DNA of 64,000 nucleotides from Enterobacteriaceae bacterium RIT714 (GTDB lineage Bacteria > Pseudomonadota > Gammaproteobacteria > Enterobacterales > Enterobacteriaceae): positions 124,001 through 188,000 of the forward strand of contig WJYB01000003.1 of assembly GCA_009668015.1 (NCBI GenBank), in the 5' to 3' direction. Positions 58,328-64,000 of this stretch are shown one piece after another. The position numbers were made by a program, and so were the translations under genes. The notes below the pieces were generated by a model that was given only the letters and a program-made list of their open reading frames with translations, had not been told where the DNA came from and made no database searches. The first letter of the stretch is position 1; each line of letters opens with the position of its first letter.

Positions 58328-59206
58328 TTAGTCTTCCAGTTTGGGCACCGGGGAATCGTCCGGCATTCTGACGTGAACCTGAATAATACGTCGACTATCG
58401 GCCATCGCGACCTTGAACTGGTAACCGTCAATATCAACGGATTCGCCGCGCGCAGGGAGATGTCCAAACGCCTGCATGACCAGACCCCCGATGGTGTCCA
58501 CTTCTTCATCGCTGAAGTGGGTGCCGAAGGTGTCGTTGAAATCTTCAATAGACGCCAGCGCGCGTACGGTCCAGGTATGGCGACTCAGCTGACGGAATTC
58601 GATATCTTCTTCTTCATCGTATTCGTCTTCGATTTCACCCACGATCAGTTCGAGAATATCTTCGATCGTCACAAGGCCGGACACGCCGCCAAATTCATCG
58701 ATAACAATTGCCATGTGGTAGCGTTGAGAACGGAACTCTTTCAGCATGCGATCAACACGCTTGCTTTCCGGTACAACCACCGCCTGGCGTAACACTTTTT
58801 CCATGCTGAAAGCTTCAGAATCGCTGCGCATAAACGGCAGCAGATCTTTCGCCATTAAAATCCCTTCAATGTGATCTTTATCTTCGCTGATAACCGGGAA
58901 ACGCGAGTGGGCGGATTCGATGATGACATCGAGGCACTCGTCCAGGGTCTGGTTGCGTTTCAGGGTAATCATCTGCGAGCGGGGGATCATAATATCGCGG
59001 ACGCGCTGGTCGGCGATGTCCATTACCCCTTCGAGCATTTCGCGCGTATCTTCGTCGATAAGATCGTTCTGCCCGGAATCACGAATCAGCTCCAGGAGTT
59101 CATCACGGTTTTTGGGTTCTCCGTGGAACAGCTGGCTCAGAATGAGGGAAAAGAATCCCTTTTTACTGGTTGTCGTGTCGCTACTGTGTGAATTGTCGTC
59201 GCTCAT
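58328..59206 (-). CDS. corC: CBS-domain protein CorC (YbeX)
   Basis: A 292-residue protein with an acidic N-terminal part, two CBS domains (about residues 70-190) and a CorC_HlyC domain at the end. E. coli CorC (YbeX) was tied to magnesium and cobalt efflux with CorA, and newer work links YbeX to ribosome metabolism. Nearly identical to the E. coli protein. A GTG or upstream start is possible; [10 protein letters not shown] matches E. coli. Confidence 0.96.
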   Translation of the reverse strand: MSDDNSHSSDTTTSKKGFFSLILSQLFHGEPKNRDELLELIRDSGQNDLIDEDTREMLEGVMDIADQRVRDIMIPRSQMITLKRNQTLDECLDVIIESAHSRFPVISEDKDHIEGILMAKDLLPFMRSDSEAFSMEKVLRQAVVVPESKRVDRMLKEFRSQRYHMAIVIDEFGGVSGLVTIEDILELIVGEIEDEYDEEEDIEFRQLSRHTWTVRALASIEDFNDTFGTHFSDEEVDTIGGLVMQAFGHLPARGESVDIDGYQFKVAMADSRRIIQVHVRMPDDSPVPKLED

Positions 59207-59310
59207 GGCGTTTGTTAAGGGTTCTCTTGTGAGTTTAATGCTCACCGCCGCAGGAATGATTCATCTGCGGCGGCATGGTAAGTCAGTACGCCAAACAGAG
59301 GCTTAACTGA

Positions 59311-59778
59311 CTATTCTTTCTCGGCAATGTACGGATCCTCATAGCCCAGAGCAAGCATTATCTCTGTCTCAAGGGATTCCATCTCTTCCGCTTCTTCGTC
59401 TTCAATATGATCATAGCCAAGCAGGTGCAGACTGCCGTGTATCACCATGTGTGCCCAGTGCGCATCGAGCGGTTTTTCCTGCTCTTTTGCTTCCTGTTCA
59501 ACCACCTGACGGCAGATGATCAAATCTCCCAGCAGCGGCATTTCGATGCCCGGCGGGGCTTCAAACGGGAAAGAAAGCACGTTGGTTGGCTTATCTTTGC
59601 CGCGATAGGTCAGGTTCAGCTCGTGGCTTTCTGCTTCGTCTACCAGGCGAATCGTGACTTCAGACTCTTCCTGAAACTGCGGGATCACCGCGTCCAGCCA
59701 GGTCTGAAACTGGCTTTCTTGCGGCAACCCGGCGTTGTCTTCACAGGCCAGTTGTAAATCGAGGATCACCTGACTCAT
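59311..59778 (-). CDS. ybeY: Endoribonuclease YbeY
   Basis: A 155-residue zinc-dependent RNase required for 16S rRNA 3' maturation and ribosome quality control. The three zinc-binding His are in [11 protein letters not shown] near residue 114. Same length as in E. coli. The ATG overlaps the ybeZ stop by 4 bp, so they are co-translated. Confidence 0.98.
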   Translation of the reverse strand: MSQVILDLQLACEDNAGLPQESQFQTWLDAVIPQFQEESEVTIRLVDEAESHELNLTYRGKDKPTNVLSFPFEAPPGIEMPLLGDLIICRQVVEQEAKEQEKPLDAHWAHMVIHGSLHLLGYDHIEDEEAEEMESLETEIMLALGYEDPYIAEKE

Positions 59779-60821
59779 TTATGCTCTTGCTCCTGGGCTT
59801 CACGTTTGCGTTCCGCTGCCTGTTGGTCTTTACGTTTCTGTTCTGCTTCTTCCCATGCTTCATAGGCGTTAACGATACGGGCAACCACCGGATGGCGCAC
59901 CACGTCTTCGCTGTTGAAGAAGTTAAAGCTGATTTCGTCTACTTCTGCCAGCACTTCAATGGCATGACGCAGACCGGATTTGGTGCTGCGCGGCAGGTCG
60001 ATCTGAGTGATATCGCCCGTAATAACCGCTTTCGAGTTAAAGCCGATACGCGTCAGGAACATTTTCATCTGTTCGATGGTGGTGTTCTGGCTCTCATCGA
60101 GGATGATAAAAGCGTCATTCAGCGTACGGCCGCGCATGTAAGCCAGCGGGGCAACTTCGATGACGTTGCGTTCAATGAGCTTTTCCACTTTCTCAAAGCC
60201 CAGCATTTCAAACAGTGCGTCATACAGCGGGCGCAGGTAGGGGTCCACTTTCTGGCTTAAATCGCCGGGCAGAAAGCCCAGCTTCTCGCCGGCTTCTACC
60301 GCCGGGCGCGTCAGCAAAATACGACGAATATCCTGGCGTTCCAGCGCATCAACCGCCGCGGCCACCGCCAGATAGGTTTTCCCCGTCCCTGCCGGACCGA
60401 CGCCGAAGGTAATGTCATGATCGAGGATATTGGCGATGTATTGCGCCTGGTTCGGCGTACGCGGCTTGATGACGCCACGTTTGGTTTTAATGTGGATGGC
60501 TTTGCCGTATTCAGGCACGCTTTCTGCGCTTTGCTCCAGCACGCGCGCCTCTTTGATAGCGAGGTGGATCTGTTCAGGTTCAATATCCTGAGTCTCTCCG
60601 CGCATCGGGGCAGTATCGACATACAGACTGCGCAGAATATCCGCAGCCGCGTTGACGCAGATGGCGCGTCCGGTAAGTTTGAAGTGATTATCGCGACGAT
60701 TGATTTCGATACCCAGACGTCGCTCCAGTTGTTTGATGTTGTCATCAAACGGCCCGCACAGGCTCAGCAGGCGAGCGTTGTCTGCTGGCTCAAGGGTAAT
60801 TTCACGCGTTTCTGTGTTCAA
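59775..60821 (-). CDS. ybeZ: PhoH-like ATPase YbeZ
   Basis: A 348-residue PhoH-family NTPase with an N-terminal KH-like part and Walker [10 protein letters not shown] (near residue 145) plus Walker [12 protein letters not shown]. It binds YbeY and acts in rRNA processing. The start is TTG at 60819-60821 with an AGAGGAAAAG site, giving the E. coli N-terminus ([14 protein letters not shown]). The gap to miaB of 172 bp holds a hairpin (60964-60986). Confidence 0.95.
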   Translation of the reverse strand: MNTETREITLEPADNARLLSLCGPFDDNIKQLERRLGIEINRRDNHFKLTGRAICVNAAADILRSLYVDTAPMRGETQDIEPEQIHLAIKEARVLEQSAESVPEYGKAIHIKTKRGVIKPRTPNQAQYIANILDHDITFGVGPAGTGKTYLAVAAAVDALERQDIRRILLTRPAVEAGEKLGFLPGDLSQKVDPYLRPLYDALFEMLGFEKVEKLIERNVIEVAPLAYMRGRTLNDAFIILDESQNTTIEQMKMFLTRIGFNSKAVITGDITQIDLPRSTKSGLRHAIEVLAEVDEISFNFFNSEDVVRHPVVARIVNAYEAWEEAEQKRKDQQAAERKREAQEQEHK

Positions 60822-60963
60822 ACTTTTCCTCTTAATGTGTGTATTGCCGAATGGCGATATGCGCATCTGGCTTACAGACGAGTCGTCTTAACGAAATTAT
60901 TCACGCCAGAGAATAAAGGCGCAAGCTTATGCTTGCATATTGGGGACCCCGAAGGGAATTACA

Positions 60964-60986
60964 AGGCCTGCCAGAAGAGCAGGCCT
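60964..60986 (-). terminator. Hairpin between miaB and ybeZ
   Basis: AGGCCTGC/GCAGGCCT stem with 7-base loop. It has no clear T-run on the minus strand (TTGTAATT), so it is an attenuator or weak stop after miaB. Confidence 0.4.
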
Positions 60987-60993
60987 GAACGCA

Positions 60994-62418
60994 TTAAGGC
61001 TGATAAACACCGACACCCAGGTCGTTTTCTTTACGTGTACGAGCGATAACGGACTCTGGCGTCTCGGCAATGCGCAGACCCATCTCCTCTTCGGTCCGCA
61101 CCACTTTACCGCGTAGGGAGTTGGTGAGAACTTCAAGGATTTCGATATCGACAAACTTGCCGATCATGTCAGGCGTCCCTTCGAAGTTGACCACGCGGTT
61201 GTTCTCCGTACGGCCAGACAGCTGCATGAGACTTTTGCGAGAGGTGCCTTCTACGAGAATGCGTTGAGTGGTGCCCAGCATCCTACGACTCCAGGCCGTC
61301 ACCTGCTGGTTGATGCGATCCTGCAGAATGGCGAGGCGCTGTTTTTTCTCTTCTTCCGGCACGTCATCAACCATATCGGCGGCTGGCGTACCCGGACGCG
61401 CAGAGAAGATGAAGCTATAGCTGGTATCGAAATTCACTTCACCAATCAGCTTCATGGTGCGCGCAAAATCATCGGTCGTTTCGCCCGGGAAGCCGACAAT
61501 AAAATCGGAGCTGATTTGAATATCCGGACGCGCTTCACGGAGTTTGCGGATGATAGCTTTGTATTCCAGTACGGTATGGGTACGCCCCATCAGATTCAGC
61601 ACGCGGTCGGAACCACACTGAACCGGCAGATGCAGGAAGCTCACCAGCTCTGGCGTGTCGCGATAAACATCAATAATGTCATCGGTAAATTCAATCGGAT
61701 GGCTGGTGGTAAAGCGCACGCGGTCGATGCCGTCGATAGCGGCAACCAGACGCAGAAGCTCGGCGAATGAGCCGGTGGAGCCATCGTAGTTTTCACCACG
61801 CCATGCATTCACGTTCTGGCCGAGCAGATTCACTTCACGTACACCCTGCGCGGCAAGCTGGGCCACTTCGAACAGAATGTCATCGCAAGGGCGGCTGACT
61901 TCCTCACCGCGCGTATAAGGTACAACGCAGTAGGTGCAGTATTTGTTGCAGCCTTCCATGATGGATACGTACGCGCTTGGGCCGTCGGCACGCGGTTCCG
62001 GCAGGCGGTCAAATTTCTCGATTTCCGGGAAGCTGACGTCAACTACCGGGCTACGATCGCCGCGCACCGAGTTGATCATTTCCGGCAGGCGATGCAGTGT
62101 TTGCGGTCCAAAAACAATATCGACGTAATGGGCGCGGCTTCGAATCAGCTTGCCTTCTTGCGAGGCAACACAGCCACCTACGCCAATAATCAGGTCCGGG
62201 TTTTTCTTTTTAAGGAGTTTCCAGCGACCTAACAGGTGGAAGACTTTCTCCTGCGCTTTTTCACGGATTGAGCAGGTGTTAAGCAGCAGAACATCGGCTT
62301 CTTCTGCCACTTCAGTCAGTTGGTACCCGTGGGTTGCATTCAGCAGATCGGCCATCTTCGATGAATCGTATTCGTTCATCTGACAGCCCCAGGTTTTTAT
62401 ATGGAGTTTTTTAGTCAT
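60994..62418 (-). CDS. miaB: tRNA-2-methylthio-N6-dimethylallyladenosine synthase MiaB
   Basis: A 474-residue radical SAM methylthiotransferase that modifies A37 of tRNAs reading UNN codons. The N-terminal MTTase domain has Cys in [18 protein letters not shown] and VGGCVAS for one cluster; the radical [11 protein letters not shown] gives the other; a TRAM domain ends the protein. Same length as E. coli. The ATG at 62416-62418 gives [19 protein letters not shown]. Confidence 0.98.
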   Translation of the reverse strand: MTKKLHIKTWGCQMNEYDSSKMADLLNATHGYQLTEVAEEADVLLLNTCSIREKAQEKVFHLLGRWKLLKKKNPDLIIGVGGCVASQEGKLIRSRAHYVDIVFGPQTLHRLPEMINSVRGDRSPVVDVSFPEIEKFDRLPEPRADGPSAYVSIMEGCNKYCTYCVVPYTRGEEVSRPCDDILFEVAQLAAQGVREVNLLGQNVNAWRGENYDGSTGSFAELLRLVAAIDGIDRVRFTTSHPIEFTDDIIDVYRDTPELVSFLHLPVQCGSDRVLNLMGRTHTVLEYKAIIRKLREARPDIQISSDFIVGFPGETTDDFARTMKLIGEVNFDTSYSFIFSARPGTPAADMVDDVPEEEKKQRLAILQDRINQQVTAWSRRMLGTTQRILVEGTSRKSLMQLSGRTENNRVVNFEGTPDMIGKFVDIEILEVLTNSLRGKVVRTEEEMGLRIAETPESVIARTRKENDLGVGVYQP

Positions 62419-62554
62419 CGACTTGCTCAGGCTCAGGATTGCAAGCCGCATATTGTAATGCTTTGGTGGGGTTGTGACCAGTATGAAGGTTGGCAGCCGC
62501 AAGGAGGAAAAAATCCGGTAAACTTAAGGGATTCTCTTATAAGGACTATTGACC

Positions 62555-63730
62555 ATGGCAACCCAACAAACCGAAATCGCCGTTGTCGGCGGTGGAATGG
62601 TCGGCGGCGCACTGGCGCTTGGACTGGCCCAGCAGGGATTTCAGGTAACGGTCATTGAAAAAGCGGCTCCCCCCGCGTTTGATGACAACCAGCAGCCGGA
62701 TGTGCGGATCTCAGCGATCAGCGCCGCATCGGTCGATCTGCTGCGAGGCCTGGGGGTGTGGGAGGCGATCCTGGCGATGCGCGCCCATCCGTATCGTCGA
62801 CTGGAGACCTGGGAGTGGGAAAATGCCCATGTGAAATTTGACGCCGCCGAGCTTAAGCTACCGCTCCTGGGCTACATGGTAGAAAACAATGTTCTGCAAT
62901 TAGCGCTATGGCAGGCGCTGGAGGCGCATGACAACGTGACGCTGCGCGTACCCGCTTTGCTGAAGGCGCTGCATCGCCATGAGAGCGGTCATTTGCTTGA
63001 GCTGGATGATGGTGACGAGCTGGCAGTGAAGCTGGTGGTGGGAGCGGACGGCGCCAGTTCGCAGGTTCGTCAGATGGCGGGAATTGGCATCCACGCCTGG
63101 CAATATGACCAGGCTTGCATGCTTATTACTGTGAAATGTGAAAATGAGCCCGGCGACAGCACCTGGCAGCACTTTACGCCTCACGGTCCACATGCTTTTT
63201 TACCGCTGTTTGATCGCTGGGCTTCGCTGGTGTGGTACGACACCCCGGCGCGGATTCGCCAGCTACAGGGGTTGTCGATGGCGCAGTTGCAGCATGAAAT
63301 TGACAAACATTTCCCGGCTCGCCTGGGCAAAGTGACTCCGGTGGCGGCGGGGGGATTCCCGTTAACGCGTCGGCACGCCCTGCAATATGCCCGTCAAGGA
63401 CTGGCGCTGGTGGGGGATGCGGCACATACCATTCATCCGCTTGCCGGGCAGGGGGTAAATCTGGGCTATCGTGACGTTGACGCTCTGCTGGATGTGATGA
63501 GTCGTGCGCGCGAGCAGGCAGAACCCTGGGCGAGCGCCGCAGTGCTCAAGCGCTATCAGATGCGGCGTATGGCGGATAATTTTGTTATGCAGTCCGGTAT
63601 GGATCTCTTTTACGCGGGATTCAGTAATGATATCGGCCCGATACGCATTCTGCGCAATATCGGCCTGATGGCGGCGGAGCGGGCGGGTGTTTTGAAGCGA
63701 CAGGCACTGAAATACGCGCTAGGTCTGTAG
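62555..63730 (+). CDS. ubiF: Ubiquinone C6-hydroxylase (UbiF, COQ7-equivalent step)
   Basis: A 391-residue FAD monooxygenase of the UbiH family that hydroxylates 2-octaprenyl-3-methyl-6-methoxy-1,4-benzoquinol. The FAD motif GGGMVGGALALGL is near residue 13; DG motif VVGADGASSQVRQ and C-terminal GDAAHTIHPLAGQGVNLGYRD are also present. Same length as E. coli UbiF. Divergent from miaB; followed by a terminator and then the tRNAs on the other strand. Confidence 0.97.
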   Translation: MATQQTEIAVVGGGMVGGALALGLAQQGFQVTVIEKAAPPAFDDNQQPDVRISAISAASVDLLRGLGVWEAILAMRAHPYRRLETWEWENAHVKFDAAELKLPLLGYMVENNVLQLALWQALEAHDNVTLRVPALLKALHRHESGHLLELDDGDELAVKLVVGADGASSQVRQMAGIGIHAWQYDQACMLITVKCENEPGDSTWQHFTPHGPHAFLPLFDRWASLVWYDTPARIRQLQGLSMAQLQHEIDKHFPARLGKVTPVAAGGFPLTRRHALQYARQGLALVGDAAHTIHPLAGQGVNLGYRDVDALLDVMSRAREQAEPWASAAVLKRYQMRRMADNFVMQSGMDLFYAGFSNDIGPIRILRNIGLMAAERAGVLKRQALKYALGL

Positions 63731-63810
63731 ACCTGAAACGGCCTGATTTCTGTCCCTCGCTCTTTTTGGGTGAGGGCAGGAACCGGACCAGACCGATAAA
63801 GCACAAAAAC

Positions 63811-63838
63811 AAAAAAGCCCGCAGAGCGGGCTTTTTTG
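63811..63838. terminator. Bidirectional terminator between ubiF and the tRNA genes
   Basis: AAAAAAGCCCGC, loop AGA, GCGGGCTTTTTT; U-runs on both strands end ubiF and the tRNA operon. Confidence 0.93.
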
Positions 63839-63846
63839 TTACTAAG

Positions 63847-63921
63847 TGGCTGGGGTGCAGGGATTCGAACCCCGGAATGCTGGTATCAGAAACCAGAGCC
63901 TTACCGCTTGGCGACACCCCA
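63847..63921 (-). tRNA. glnX: tRNA-Gln (CUG)
   Basis: A complete 75-nt cloverleaf on the minus strand ending in CCA. Acceptor TGGGGTG pairs with CACCCCA, the anticodon stem CTGGT/ACCAG closes the loop TTCTGAT with anticodon CUG, and the T-stem holds GGTTCGAATCC. Last gene of the glutamine/methionine/leucine tRNA cluster that ends here in E. coli. glnX is assigned by position. Confidence 0.92.
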
Positions 63922-63963
63922 ATTGTTGCGTTAAACAAAACAGTATAACGACTTTTTAAAAAT

Positions 63964-64000
63964 TGGCTGGGGTACGAGGATTCGAACCTCGGAATGCTGG
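63964..64000 (-). tRNA. tRNA-Gln (3' half, cut by window edge)
   Basis: The right edge cuts a second tRNA. The visible part ends CTCGTACCCCAGCCA with the T-arm GAGGTTCGAATCCTC and the start of the anticodon stem CCAGC. It resembles the glutamine tRNAs next to glnX; the anticodon lies outside the window. Confidence 0.8.

Overview
The window comes from a GC-rich member of the Enterobacteriaceae. It is close to Enterobacter, Lelliottia or Klebsiella and is not E. coli. From about 17 kb to the right end it follows the E. coli K-12 backbone order: ybdM-ybdN, ahpCF, uspG, rnk, rna, dcuC, pagP, cspE, crcB, ybeM, tatE, lipA, ybeF, lipB, ybeD, dacA, rlpA, mrdBA, rlmH, rsfS, nadD, holA, lptE, leuS, ybeL, rihA, gltLKJI, lnt, corC, ybeY, ybeZ, miaB, ubiF and the glutamine tRNA cluster. 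Differences from K-12 as I know it: ybdO, dsbG, ybdR, the cit cluster and cobC are absent; ybeM is intact; and a Cus-like metal efflux operon sits between dcuC and pagP.

Left part (1-17 kb) is the variable part. It opens with a toxin-antitoxin pair and an SDR dehydrogenase, then hcxA (ybdH). In K-12 ybdH lies next to ybdL (mtnE); here about 13.6 kb separates them. That stretch holds an uncharacterised RbsABC-type sugar importer operon ending in an LVIVD-repeat beta-propeller gene, a patch of small accessory genes (two GNATs, a DUF596 protein, a gamma-glutamylcyclotransferase-like protein and a small membrane ORF), and the methionine salvage genes. mtnK and mtnA are divergent, and mtnBCD is divergent from mtnE. 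Each divergent spacer carries tandem MetJ boxes. The steps encoded convert methylthioribose to methionine.

Between mtnA and mtnD lies a small element that resembles the immunity region of P4/P1-type phages. It has a sequence complementary to two target sites (seqA and seqC) on the same transcript, an Ash/Icd-like overlapping frame, and a downstream 148-residue ORF. No integrase or other phage gene is nearby, so I read it as a solitary antisense-RNA immunity unit. A 41-bp partial duplication of the mtnA 3' end lies just upstream of it.

Middle part: ybdM-ybdN, peroxide defence (ahpCF), uspG, rnk, RNase I and DcuC, then a five-gene exported protein/CusF/outer-membrane factor/CusB/CusA operon without a neighbouring two-component regulator. 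Right part: envelope and cell-shape genes (pagP, dacA, rlpA, rodA, PBP2, lptE, lnt), lipoate synthesis (lipA, lipB), ribosome and tRNA functions (rlmH, rsfS, leuS, ybeY, ybeZ, miaB), NAD synthesis (nadD), glutamate/aspartate uptake (gltIJKL with SroC between gltI and gltJ) and ubiquinone synthesis (ubiF). Repeats include REP-like palindromes, a recurrent 35-40 bp CCCTC...GAGGG element, a 94-bp tandem duplication after ybeL and an array of ten GGGAGAAA octamers near lnt.
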